From positions 61,754 through 125,753 of the forward strand of contig NZ_VEDO01000018.1 of assembly GCF_007677875.1 (NCBI RefSeq): a stretch of DNA of 64,000 nucleotides, read 5' to 3'. Below the pieces are notes generated by a model. That model made no database searches, was not told the origin of the DNA, and saw only the letters and a program-made list of their open reading frames with translations. The DNA is from Variovorax boronicumulans. GTDB taxonomy: Bacteria; Pseudomonadota; Gammaproteobacteria; Burkholderiales; Burkholderiaceae_C. The translations under genes were made by a program, and so were the position numbers. This document shows positions 45,346-53,988 of this stretch, one piece after another; the stretch's first letter is position 1; each line of letters begins with the position of its first letter.

Positions 45346-46620
45346 ATGTCCTGGGATTTCGAAACCGACCCTGAATTCCAAACGCAGCTCGACTGGGTCG
45401 AGCGCTTCGTCGACGAAGAAGTCGAGCCGCTCGAGCACGTGCTGGGGAGCCCCTGGGACATCCACGACCCGCGCTTCACCACGCTGGTGCGCCCGCTGCA
45501 GGCACAGGTGAAGACGCGCAAGCTATGGGCCTGTCACCTCGCGCCGCACCAGGGCGGCCAGGGCTACGGGCAGATGAAGCTGGCGCTGCTCAACGAGATC
45601 CTGGGCCGCGCCCATTTCGCGCCCATCGTGTTCGGCTGCCAGGCGCCCGATACCGGCAATTCCGAGATCCTGTCGCACTACGGCAGCGAGGCGCAGAAGA
45701 AAAAGTATCTGGAGCCGCTGTTGGCCAACCAGATCGTCTCTTGCTTCGCGATGACCGAGCCGCAGGGCGGGGCCGACCCCAAGGTGTTCCAGACGCGCGC
45801 CGTGCAGGACGGTGGCGACTGGGTCATCACGGGCGAGAAGTGGTTCGCCTCCAATGCGCGCTACGCCGAGTTCTTCATCGTGATGGTGGTGACCGACCCC
45901 GATGCCCCGCCGTACCAGCAGATGTCCATGTTCATCGTGCCCAAGGACGCGCCGGGCCTGACCATCATGCGCAACGTGGGCCTGGCCGACGAGCCCGTGC
46001 CCACGCACGGCTACCTGAAGTTCGACGGTGTGCGCGTGCCGGCTTCCGACATGCTGGGCGCGCCCGGCGAGGCCTTCGCCGTGGCGCAGACGCGGCTGGG
46101 CGGCGGCCGCATCCACCACGCCATGCGCACCATCGGCCAGGCAAAGAAGGCCTTCGACCAGCTCTGCGAGCGCGCGCTGTCGCGCACCACCCAGGGCGAG
46201 CTGCTGGCCGACAAGCAGATGGTGCAGGAGAAGATCGCCGATTCGTGGTGCCAGCTGGAGCAATTCCGCTTGCTGGTGCTGCGCACGGCCTGGCGCATCG
46301 ACAAGTACAAGGACTACATGCGCGTGCGCAAGGACATTGCGGCCGTCAAGGCGCTGATGCCCAAGGTGCTGCACGACATCGCCGAACGCGCGCTGCACAT
46401 CCACGGCTCGCTGGGCGCTTCGCTCGAGATGCCCTACACCGACCAGCTCGTGCTGTCCTACCACATGGGCCTGGCCGACGGCCCGACCGAGGTGCACAAG
46501 GTCACCGTGGCCAGGCAGGTGCTGCGCGACTACGAGGCCTGCACCGAGCTGTTCCCGGCCTACCACCGGCCGCGCGCCAAAGCGGCCGCCGAGGCCAAGT
46601 ACCGCCACCTGCTCGGCTGA
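45346..46620 (+). CDS. acyl-CoA dehydrogenase (ACAD11-like)
   Basis: A 424-residue flavoprotein: FAMTEPQGGADPKVFQTRAV (FAD/substrate contact), GRIHHAMRTIGQAKKAFDQL, then SLGASLEMPYTDQLVLSYHM and LADGPTEVHK near the C-terminus. It introduces a trans-2 double bond into an acyl-CoA. The next gene is an aminoglycoside phosphotransferase-like kinase 3 bp later; this pair resembles the fused domains of eukaryotic ACAD10/11, which handle 4-hydroxyacyl-CoAs. CATTGAGGAGAC precedes the ATG. Confidence 0.93.
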   Translation: MSWDFETDPEFQTQLDWVERFVDEEVEPLEHVLGSPWDIHDPRFTTLVRPLQAQVKTRKLWACHLAPHQGGQGYGQMKLALLNEILGRAHFAPIVFGCQAPDTGNSEILSHYGSEAQKKKYLEPLLANQIVSCFAMTEPQGGADPKVFQTRAVQDGGDWVITGEKWFASNARYAEFFIVMVVTDPDAPPYQQMSMFIVPKDAPGLTIMRNVGLADEPVPTHGYLKFDGVRVPASDMLGAPGEAFAVAQTRLGGGRIHHAMRTIGQAKKAFDQLCERALSRTTQGELLADKQMVQEKIADSWCQLEQFRLLVLRTAWRIDKYKDYMRVRKDIAAVKALMPKVLHDIAERALHIHGSLGASLEMPYTDQLVLSYHMGLADGPTEVHKVTVARQVLRDYEACTELFPAYHRPRAKAAAEAKYRHLLG

Positions 46621-46622
46621 CG

Positions 46623-47690
46623 ATGGCGCGAGCGCAAGCCGTCGTGCAGCCGTGGGCGGATCTGGTTGACCTGGACCGGCTGGCCGCGTGGATGGACGGC
46701 CAGGGTCTGGGCGCCGGGCCGGTCACCCAGGTGCAGCCGCTCACGGGCGGCACGCAGAGCGTGCTGCTGCGCTTCGTGCGCAGCGGGCGCGCGTACGTGC
46801 TGCGCCGCCCGCCCGCGCATCCGCGCGCCGATGGCAACAAGACCATGCAGCGCGAGGCCCAGGTGCTGGCCGCGCTGGCCGGCAGCCGCGTGCCGCATCC
46901 CGCATTGATCGCCGCCTGCGCCGACCCGCAGGTGCTGGGCGCGGCTTTTTACCTCATGGAGCCCGTGGAAGGCTTCAACGCCTCCGTGGCGCTGCCGCCG
47001 CGCCACACCGCCGACGCCACGCTGCGCCACCGCATGGGCCTGTCCATGGTCGACGCGCTGATCGAGCTGGGCGAAGTCGACCACGTGGCCGCGGGCCTGG
47101 CGGGCCTGGGCAGGACCGAGGGCTTCCTCGAACGCCAGGTGCCGCGCTGGCGCGCGCAGCTCGAGAGCTACCACGACTACGCCGGCTGGCCCGGGCCGGC
47201 ACAGATCCCGGGCATCGACACGGTGGCCGACTGGCTGGAGCGGCATCGCCCCGGCAGCTTTCGACCCGGCATCCTGCACGGCGACTTCCACCTGGCCAAT
47301 GTGCTGTTCGCGCCCGGCAACGGCGAGGTGGCGGCGATCGTCGACTGGGAGCTGGTCACCATCGGCGATCCGCTGCTCGACCTGGGCTGGCTGCTGGCCA
47401 CCTGGCCCGAGCCCGGCGCCGAACCCGAGCCGCTGTTCCGCACCCAGCCCTGGCAGGGCTTCGCAACGGCCGAGGAACTGGTGGTGCGCTACGCCGCACA
47501 TGGCAGGCGCAGCGTGGAGAACATCCTCTGGTACGAGGTGCTGGCCTGCTACAAGCTCGGCCTGATCCTGGAGGGAACCTACGCGCGCGCCTGTGCCGGC
47601 AAGGCCAGCGTCGAGGCCGGGGCGCTGCTGCATGCCCACACACTGTTGCTGTTCAGGCGCGCCTTGCGGCGGCTGGAGCGGCACGGCTGA
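46623..47690 (+). CDS. aminoglycoside phosphotransferase-like kinase (ACAD10/11 kinase-domain type)
   Basis: A 355-residue kinase-fold protein. The catalytic loop is ILHGDFHLANVLF and the metal-binding Asp is in AIVDWELVTIGDPLLDLGW. The N-terminal lobe has LTGGTQSVLLRF. In ACAD10/11, kinase domains of this family phosphorylate 4-hydroxyacyl-CoA so that the dehydrogenase can process it. Adjacency to 45346 (2-bp gap) supports the same role here, but that is inference. No antibiotic resistance function is implied. Confidence 0.9.
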   Translation: MARAQAVVQPWADLVDLDRLAAWMDGQGLGAGPVTQVQPLTGGTQSVLLRFVRSGRAYVLRRPPAHPRADGNKTMQREAQVLAALAGSRVPHPALIAACADPQVLGAAFYLMEPVEGFNASVALPPRHTADATLRHRMGLSMVDALIELGEVDHVAAGLAGLGRTEGFLERQVPRWRAQLESYHDYAGWPGPAQIPGIDTVADWLERHRPGSFRPGILHGDFHLANVLFAPGNGEVAAIVDWELVTIGDPLLDLGWLLATWPEPGAEPEPLFRTQPWQGFATAEELVVRYAAHGRRSVENILWYEVLACYKLGLILEGTYARACAGKASVEAGALLHAHTLLLFRRALRRLERHG

Positions 47691-47733
47691 GCTTGGCGAC
47701 AATCGCCCGGTTTTGACAGGAGCGGAGAGCGAC

Positions 47734-48555
47734 ATGGCGGAAGGTGGCACGGCGCGGCAGGCGAAGGAAGGACCGGAGACGGGGCCGGCGTTCGCGTTCG
47801 ACAAGCTCAAGCGAGTGCCGTCCTACCGCATGCTGGCCGAGGCCGTCACGCAGCAGGTGCTGGATGGCCGGCTGCGCGCAGGCGACCCGCTGCCCACCGA
47901 AGCCCAGCTCTGCGAGACCTTCGGCGTCAACCGCTCCACCGTGCGCGAGGCCGTGCGCGTGCTGGAGGAAGCCAGCCTGCTGCGGCGCGAGACCAGCCGG
48001 CGCTTCGTCATCAGCCACCCCTCCAATGCCGACCTGGGCGTGCAGTTCGAACGCATGGTGCAGCTGCAGGAGATCAGCTTCCAGGAATTATGGGAGACGG
48101 TGCGCGCCGTCGGCCCGGCCATGTCGCGGCTGGCGGCCGAGCGCGCGACCGATGCCCAACTCGACGCACTGCAAGCCCACCTCGCGCTGCTGCAGCAGGC
48201 CGTCGAGGCGCGGGCCTCGCTGGTCGAGCCCAACATCGTGTTCGACGACATGGTGGCGCGCATGAGCGGCAACCGCGCGCTGCTGCTGGCGCACGAAACC
48301 ATGTGGCGCCAGATGTACCCGCGCTACCAGGCGGCGGTGTTCGACCACGTGCCTGCCGCCAGCAAGCGCATGCTGGAATCGCGCCGCGCGCTGCTGGCCG
48401 CCTTGCGCCGGCGCGATGCGGACGAGGCCGAGCAGTGCACGATCCGGCACATCGTGGACTTCAAGCGCGGCTATGAGCTGGCGCTCAAGCAGGTCGCCGA
48501 TGCGCCTGCTGCGCCCGCCGCGCGCCCCAGGGCGGCGGCGCGAAAGAAGACCTGA
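47734..48555 (+). CDS. GntR family transcriptional regulator, FadR (FCD) subfamily
   Basis: A 273-residue regulator. The N-terminal winged helix-turn-helix contains VLDGRLRAGDPLPTEAQLCE and GVNRSTVREAVRVLEEASLL. The C-terminal FCD domain is helical and has the His/Asp-rich core. FadR-type proteins bind TNGTNNNACNA sites and release DNA on binding an acid or acyl-CoA. It sits in the middle of the catabolic cluster, and the operators at 44480 and 51372 are candidate targets. GACAGGAGCGGAG precedes the ATG. Confidence 0.92.
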   Translation: MAEGGTARQAKEGPETGPAFAFDKLKRVPSYRMLAEAVTQQVLDGRLRAGDPLPTEAQLCETFGVNRSTVREAVRVLEEASLLRRETSRRFVISHPSNADLGVQFERMVQLQEISFQELWETVRAVGPAMSRLAAERATDAQLDALQAHLALLQQAVEARASLVEPNIVFDDMVARMSGNRALLLAHETMWRQMYPRYQAAVFDHVPAASKRMLESRRALLAALRRRDADEAEQCTIRHIVDFKRGYELALKQVADAPAAPAARPRAAARKKT

Positions 48556-48556
48556 G

Positions 48557-50104
48557 TCAGGACTCTTCGGCGAAGCGTGCTCGCACCGCCTTCTTGTCCA
48601 GCTTGCCGATGTTCGTCACGGGCAACTGCTCGACGAAGCGGATCTGCTTGGGAGCGCACACCGCGCCCTTGTGTTCGCGCACGAGTGCAATGAGTTCCTC
48701 GGCCGTGGCCGAATGGCCCTGGCGCAGCACCACCATGGCGCGCACCTGTTCGCCCCATTTGGGATCGGGCACGCCGACCACGGCCGCGGACGAAACGGCC
48801 GGGTGAAGTGCCAGCACGTCCTCCACCTCGCGCGGGTAGACGTTGAAGCCGCCGCTGATGACCATGTCCTTGGAGCGGTCGACGATGTAGAGGTAGCCGT
48901 CGGCATCCTGGCGCGCGAGGTCGCCCGTGTACAGCCAGCCGTGGCGCAGCGCCTTGGCGGTTTCCTCGGGCTTGTTGAGGTAGCCGGCCATGACCAGCGG
49001 CGAGCGCAGGCAGATCTCGCCAACCTCGCCCTGCGGCACCTCGCGGCCCTCCTCGTCCAGCAGCCGCAGCTGGTTGCCGATCACGGGCAGGCCGCAGGAG
49101 GCCAGGCGCTCGGGGTGGTGTTCGGGATCGTGGTCGCGCTGGCGCAGCACCGTGATCATCATGGGTGCCTCGGACTGGCCGTACAGCTGCATGAACACCG
49201 GGCCGAAACGGCGCATGCCCTCCACCAGCCGGCTCGGCAGCATGGGCGCGGCGCCGTAGGCCACCAGCTGCAGGCTGGCCAGGTCGGCATCGGCCAGCCG
49301 CGGGTGGTCCAGCAGCACGTAGAGCATGGTGGGCACCAGGAATGTGGTGCTGATGCGGTGGCGCTCCACGAGGTCGATGAACTTGTCGGCGCTGAAACCG
49401 TGCGTGAGCACCACCGTGCCGCCCCGCAGCAGCGTGGGCAGAATGAAGGTGCCGGCCGCGTGCGTGATCGGCGTCAGCAACAGGGTGCGCGTCTCCTGCG
49501 GCCAGTCCCAGTCGGCCAGCTGCATCAGCGTCATCGCCACCTGCACGCGGTGGGTGTGGGCCACGCCCTTGGGCACGCCCGTGGTGCCGCCCGTGTAGAC
49601 GAGCACGGCCACGTCGTCGGCACTGGCGCGCGGCTGCAGCGGTGCCGGCGCGACGCCGCGGCACAGCGTATCCAAATCCGTTCCGGCTTCGGTCGGCATG
49701 AGCCAGAACACACGCTGGATGCCCGCGCGTTCGACCAGCCGCTGGCCGCGCTCCAGGAACAGGTCGGGGTCGATGAACAGCGTGCCCACGCCGGCGTCGG
49801 TCAGTAGGTAGGCCTGGTCGTTCTCCGACGCGGTGGGGTTGATCCAGCCCACGCGCAGGCCCATCAGGTAGCCCGCGCAGGAGACCAGGAAGGCCTCGGG
49901 CCGGTTGCCGGAGAGCGAGGCGATGGTGTCGCCCTTCTTCAGGCCCTGCGCATCGAGCGCCGCGATCAGCCGCGCCAGCTGCGCGCTGAATTCGCGGTAG
50001 CTGGTCTGGCGGTCGCCGTGGATGAAGGCGGTGCGGTCGCCGCCGCGCTGCAGCGCGGTGACGATGAGCTCGCCGAGCGAGCCGAGTTGCGTGAGTTTTG
50101 TCAT
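48557..50104 (-). CDS. acyl-CoA synthetase (AMP-forming)
   Basis: A 515-residue ANL-superfamily ligase. The P-loop is LVYTGGTTGVPKG, the A5-type motif is QLYGQSEAPM, the hinge is YTGDLARQDADGYL and the conserved lysine lies in LPVTNIGKLDKK near the C-terminus. It activates a carboxylic acid to its CoA thioester. It is cotranscribed with the liv-type binding protein at 50115 (10-bp gap), so uptake and activation of the same acid is likely. The stop lies one base from that of the convergent GntR gene. Confidence 0.93.
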   Translation of the reverse strand: MTKLTQLGSLGELIVTALQRGGDRTAFIHGDRQTSYREFSAQLARLIAALDAQGLKKGDTIASLSGNRPEAFLVSCAGYLMGLRVGWINPTASENDQAYLLTDAGVGTLFIDPDLFLERGQRLVERAGIQRVFWLMPTEAGTDLDTLCRGVAPAPLQPRASADDVAVLVYTGGTTGVPKGVAHTHRVQVAMTLMQLADWDWPQETRTLLLTPITHAAGTFILPTLLRGGTVVLTHGFSADKFIDLVERHRISTTFLVPTMLYVLLDHPRLADADLASLQLVAYGAAPMLPSRLVEGMRRFGPVFMQLYGQSEAPMMITVLRQRDHDPEHHPERLASCGLPVIGNQLRLLDEEGREVPQGEVGEICLRSPLVMAGYLNKPEETAKALRHGWLYTGDLARQDADGYLYIVDRSKDMVISGGFNVYPREVEDVLALHPAVSSAAVVGVPDPKWGEQVRAMVVLRQGHSATAEELIALVREHKGAVCAPKQIRFVEQLPVTNIGKLDKKAVRARFAEES

Positions 50105-50114
50105 CGCTTGTCCC

Positions 50115-51323
50115 TCACTTCCCCATGACCTCGCCGAAGCGCACCCAGCGGGTGCCGTCGAATCTGGCCAGCTGCATGGACTCGACCATCGCGAAATCGG
50201 TGGCGCTGGTGTTCACCGCGATGCCGGGCAGCAGCAGCGGCGTGGTGGCGCCCTGCAGGCTGGCGGCCTGGCGCATGAGGTTCTCGCGCGTGAGGTTGTC
50301 GCCAGCCTGCCGGATGATCTGCGCCATGACGGCCGCGGACGACACGGCGATGCCGTTCATGAGGTCGTTCGGGTCGCCCTCGGGGTAGTACTTCTTCATG
50401 AAGTCCAGGTACCACTTCATGCCCGCGTCGTCGGCCCACTGCTGGTCGGCCGTGTCCTTGAGCCACAGCACGGTGACGAGGCCGGTGGAGGCGTCGATGC
50501 CCGCAGGCTTGAGCACCGCGCCCACCGACGAGGAGATCGACACCAGGTACTGCGCGGTCGGCTTCCAGCCCAGTTCGTGCACCTTGCGCACGGCCAGCGC
50601 GGCGGCCTTGGGCGAGGCCAGGTTCACGAACACGTTGGCGCCTGAGCTCTTGAGCGCCACCATCTGCGAATCCACGGTCGGGTCGGTGGCTTCATAAGAC
50701 GCATCGGCCACCACCACCTGCTTGAGCCGGTCGCCCATGCCCTCCTTGAAGCCGTTGTAGTAGTCCTTGCCGAAGTCGTCGTTCTGGTAGAGCACGGCCA
50801 CCTTGGCGTTGGGCACGGTCTTCAGGATGTGCTGGGCGTAGATGCGGCCTTCGGCGTGGTAGGTCGGCAGCCAGGCCATGGTCCACGGGAAGTTCTTCGG
50901 ATCGTTCCACTTGGTACCGCCGCTGGAGGCCAGCAGGTGCGGCACCTTCTTGCCGTTCAGGTACTTGTGGATGGCCGTGTTGGTGGGCGTGCCGATGGTG
51001 CCGTAGACGGCCAGCACCTCGTCCTGCTCGACCAGGCGGCGCGTCATCTCCAGCGTCTTGGGCGGGCTGTAGGCGTCGTCGAGCGAAACCAAGTTGATCT
51101 TGCGGCCGTTGATGCCGCCCTGGTCGTTGACCCACCGGAAGTAGGCCAGCTGCGCCTTGCCCAGCGTGGCGTAGGACGACAGCGGGCCGCTGTAGGGGAT
51201 CGATTGGCCGAGCTTGATCTCGGTGTCGCTCACGCCCGGCCCGTAGGATTTTTGCGCCAGCGCAGGCAGGGTGGCCAGCAGCACCGATGCCGCGGCCAGG
51301 ATGGTCTTGAGCTTGCTTGTCAT
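50115..51323 (-). CDS. branched-chain amino acid/acid ABC transporter substrate-binding protein
   Basis: A 402-residue type I periplasmic binding protein. A signal peptide (ILAAASVLLATLPALAQ) starts it. Family motifs are IKLGQSIPYSGPLSSYATLG, YQNDDFGKDYYNGFKEGMGD and GWKPTAQYLVSISSSVG. It is a LivK/HAA-type protein, but associated with CoA-ligase genes it often binds aliphatic or aromatic acids. No permease or ATPase is encoded here. The gene is divergent from the alcohol dehydrogenase across an operator-bearing gap. The start at 51323 is preferred over an upstream in-frame start. Confidence 0.92.
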   Translation of the reverse strand: MTSKLKTILAAASVLLATLPALAQKSYGPGVSDTEIKLGQSIPYSGPLSSYATLGKAQLAYFRWVNDQGGINGRKINLVSLDDAYSPPKTLEMTRRLVEQDEVLAVYGTIGTPTNTAIHKYLNGKKVPHLLASSGGTKWNDPKNFPWTMAWLPTYHAEGRIYAQHILKTVPNAKVAVLYQNDDFGKDYYNGFKEGMGDRLKQVVVADASYEATDPTVDSQMVALKSSGANVFVNLASPKAAALAVRKVHELGWKPTAQYLVSISSSVGAVLKPAGIDASTGLVTVLWLKDTADQQWADDAGMKWYLDFMKKYYPEGDPNDLMNGIAVSSAAVMAQIIRQAGDNLTRENLMRQAASLQGATTPLLLPGIAVNTSATDFAMVESMQLARFDGTRWVRFGEVMGK

Positions 51324-51371
51324 TGCCTTGTCTCCATGAATGGCGCGCTGTGGCACCGGCTTGCACTTGAG

Positions 51372-51389
51372 TGACTGTTTGTCTGACAA
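51372..51389. promoter_or_regulatory. FadR/GntR-type operator, divergent binding-protein/alcohol dehydrogenase promoters
   Basis: The same 18 bases as at 44480 (TGACTGTTTGTCTGACAA) lie in the 116-bp gap between the divergent genes 50115-51323 and 51440-52480. Dyad TTGTC-T-GACAA is at 51379-51389. Binding of one regulator here could control both transcripts. Confidence 0.7.
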
Positions 51390-51439
51390 ACTGACTGTAT
51401 AGTTTGGTTGGAGACGACGTCAACCCAGGAGATACCGGC

Positions 51440-52480
51440 ATGAAGGCATTGCGTTACCACGGGACCCGCGACATCCGCCACGAGTCCATGGACGACCCGC
51501 AGTTGCAAACCGACCGCGACGCCATCGTGAAGATGCGCAGCTGCGCGATCTGCGGCAGCGACCTGCACATCTTCCACGGCCACGGCTTCTCCACCGAGAC
51601 GGGCTTCTGCGTGGGCCACGAGGCGGTCGGCGAGGTGGTGGAGGTGGGCCGCGCCGTCACGCGCCTTAAGGTGGGCGACAAGGTGATGATCCCGGCCTCG
51701 GTCGGTTGCGGCGCCTGCCGTTCCTGCCTGGCCGGCAACGTCAACTGCTGCGAGAGCGGGCAGGGCTCGTGCTACGGCATCTCGCCTGCGCTGCAGGGGC
51801 TGCAGGCCGAGGCCTTCCGCATCCCGGCGGCCGACGCCAACGCCGTGAAGATCCCCGATGGCCTGACGGAAGAGCAGGCGCTGATGCTGACCGACGGCAT
51901 GGCCACCGCCTGGTTCGGCGTGCGCCAGGCCGATGTGCGGCCCGGCGCCAGCGTGGCCGTGATCGGGCTCGGCCCCATCGGCCTGATGGCCGTGGACAGC
52001 GCCTTCGTGATGGGCGCGCACCGCGTCTACGCGATCGACCCCGTGCCCGAGCGCCGTGCGCTGGCGGCCCAGTCCGGCGCCACTGCGCTGCATCCCGACG
52101 AGGCGCTGGAGACCATCCGCGAACAGACCCAGGGCCGCAAGCTCGACTGCGTGGTCGAGGTCGTGGGCCTGGACGCCACGCTGGACATGGCCTGGCGCCT
52201 GGTCGGCCGGCGCGGCACGGTGTCGGCCATCGGCGTGCACCAGACGCGCCGCTATGCGCTGCCGCTGGAGCGGCTGTTCGCCAACGGCGTGACCTTCCGC
52301 ACGGGCACCTGCTCGGTGTCGGAAGAGTTGCCCGCCCTGTTTCCGCTCGTGGCCTCGGGCCGGCTGCGGCCCGAGCGCTTCATCAGCCACCGCATGCCCT
52401 TGTCGCAGGGCGCGCAAGCCTATGCACTGTTCGATGCGCGCGCGGCTGGCGCGTTGAAGATGGTCCTGACGCCGGACTGA
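51440..52480 (+). CDS. zinc-dependent alcohol dehydrogenase (MDR family)
   Basis: A 346-residue protein of the medium-chain dehydrogenase family. Catalytic zinc ligands lie in CAICGSDLHIFHG and GHEAVGE, and four structural-zinc Cys in CGACRSCLAGNVNCCE. The Rossmann fold has VAVIGLGPIGLMAV. It oxidises a secondary alcohol or polyol with NAD(P). It is divergent from the binding-protein operon and probably regulated from the FadR-like site. Its stop abuts that of the convergent gene (TGATCA at 52478-52483). Confidence 0.93.
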   Translation: MKALRYHGTRDIRHESMDDPQLQTDRDAIVKMRSCAICGSDLHIFHGHGFSTETGFCVGHEAVGEVVEVGRAVTRLKVGDKVMIPASVGCGACRSCLAGNVNCCESGQGSCYGISPALQGLQAEAFRIPAADANAVKIPDGLTEEQALMLTDGMATAWFGVRQADVRPGASVAVIGLGPIGLMAVDSAFVMGAHRVYAIDPVPERRALAAQSGATALHPDEALETIREQTQGRKLDCVVEVVGLDATLDMAWRLVGRRGTVSAIGVHQTRRYALPLERLFANGVTFRTGTCSVSEELPALFPLVASGRLRPERFISHRMPLSQGAQAYALFDARAAGALKMVLTPD

Positions 52481-53677
52481 TCAATCCCCGATCGGCTCGC
52501 CCAGCAGCGTCCACTTCGTGCCGTCGAAGCGCTGCATCTGCAGCTTCTTGTAGGGGTTGTAGTCGGTGGGCGAGTAGCTGAGCTTCACGCCAGGGGTGAG
52601 CATCGGCGCCGCGTAGTCCAGCGAGGTGAGCGTCTTCAGCAGGCCCTCGCGCGTGAGGTTGGGGCCGGTTTCGCGCAGCGCGTGCTCCAGCGTGTTGGCT
52701 GCGATGTAGGCGAACACGTTGCTCATGTTGGCCAGGTCGCCCTTGGGGTAGTACTTCTTCATCCAGGCCAGCCAGTCCTGGAAATCCTTGTCGTTGGCCC
52801 AGCGCGTGTCGGTCGGGTCCTTGATCGCGGTGGCGGTGATGATGCCGGTGGCCTTCTCCAGCCCCGCATTCGTGAAGGTCGGCGAGACGTTGGCCGAGAT
52901 GTAGCTCATGTAGATGGTGGGCTTCCAGTTCAGGTCGGCGATCTTGCGGATGGCCTGGCTGGACTGCTTGGACAGCGAGCCCAGCAGCAGCACGTCCACC
53001 CCGGCCGACTTGAGCGCCACGATCTGCGAGTCCACGGTCGGGTCGGTCACCTCGTAGCCCTGCTCGCTGACGACCATCTTGGCGGCCTTGTCACCCAGGC
53101 CGGCCTTGATGCCGCGCAGGTAGTCGCGGCCGAAGTCGTCGTTCTGATAGAGCACGCCGACCTTGGCGTTGGGTTGGTTGGCCAGGATGTGCTTGGCGTA
53201 GATGCGCGACTCTCCGTAGTAGGTCGGCAGATAGGGCACGGTCCAGGGCAGGTCCTTGGGGTTCTGGAACAGGTGCGAGCCCGAGTTCACGAAGAATTGC
53301 GGCACCTTCTTCGCGTTCAGGTACTTGGTGACGGAGGAGGAGGCCGCCGTGCCCTGCGGCGCGAAGATCATGAACACGCCGTCCTGCTCGACGAGCTTGC
53401 GCGTCTGCTCCACCGTCTTCGCTGGGGTGAAGGCGTCGTCCATGGGCAGCCAGGTGATCTTGCGGCCGTGCACACCGCCGGCCTCGTTGAGCCGCGTGAA
53501 GTAGGCCTCGGTCGACGCCGCGACCACACCGTAGGCCGAGGCTGGGCCGCTCAGCGGCTGGGTCGAGCCGATCTTGATCTCGGTGGCGGTGACGCCGGGT
53601 GTCTGGGCCGCGGCGGGGGCGGCCCAGGCCGCGAGGATGGACAGGCCCAGTGCCAGGGCAGGGATGCGCACACGCAT
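52481..53677 (-). CDS. branched-chain amino acid/acid ABC transporter substrate-binding protein
   Basis: A 398-residue paralogue of the protein at 50115. The signal peptide is IPALALGLSILAAWAAPAAA. IKIGSTQPLSGPASAYGVVA, YQNDDFGRDYLRGIKAGLGD and LLGSLSKQSSQAIRKIADLN show the same fold. A second orphan binding protein in one cluster suggests two related acids are imported through a permease encoded elsewhere. The start at 53677 is set by the signal peptide; a longer N-terminus to 53734 is not supported. Confidence 0.92.
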   Translation of the reverse strand: MRVRIPALALGLSILAAWAAPAAAQTPGVTATEIKIGSTQPLSGPASAYGVVAASTEAYFTRLNEAGGVHGRKITWLPMDDAFTPAKTVEQTRKLVEQDGVFMIFAPQGTAASSSVTKYLNAKKVPQFFVNSGSHLFQNPKDLPWTVPYLPTYYGESRIYAKHILANQPNAKVGVLYQNDDFGRDYLRGIKAGLGDKAAKMVVSEQGYEVTDPTVDSQIVALKSAGVDVLLLGSLSKQSSQAIRKIADLNWKPTIYMSYISANVSPTFTNAGLEKATGIITATAIKDPTDTRWANDKDFQDWLAWMKKYYPKGDLANMSNVFAYIAANTLEHALRETGPNLTREGLLKTLTSLDYAAPMLTPGVKLSYSPTDYNPYKKLQMQRFDGTKWTLLGEPIGD

Positions 53678-53769
53678 GCTTCGTCTCCTTCGTTGGTGGT
53701 GCGCCATGGTCGGAAAGCCCATGGCGGCACGCATCGTCCGAAGCGACGAATCACATGCGTGGGGTGCTC

Positions 53770-53988
53770 AGAAGCTGTGAATGGATCGTTCGCGGCCACG
53801 ACAGGGTGCGCCGGGCCACAGGCGAAGGCGCAGGCCGCCGGCCGGGCTGGTGCCCGGGCAAGGACTGCAACGCGCGCATGTGGCTTGGTGCGCCCTGGCC
53901 CGAAGGGCGAGGCCCCGGGGCGCGACGATGGCGATGCATGCTGGCTCTGGGGCCTCGCGTGGTCGTGAGGGATTCGTTCACAGCTTCT
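53770..53988. mobile_element. possible MITE-like palindromic element (219 bp)
   Basis: AGAAGCTGTGAA at 53770-53781 is exactly inverted as TTCACAGCTTCT at 53977-53988. Further inward the arms keep partial complementarity (CCACGAC/GTCGTG). The inside encodes nothing recognisable, and the right end overlaps the stop codon of the histidine phosphatase. An inverted-repeat-bounded non-autonomous element fits, but copy number elsewhere is unknown. Confidence 0.4.

Noticed and set aside
46623..47690. An aminoglycoside resistance gene
   Set aside because: The fold is APH-like, but the neighbouring acyl-CoA dehydrogenase and the sequence type point to acyl-CoA metabolism.
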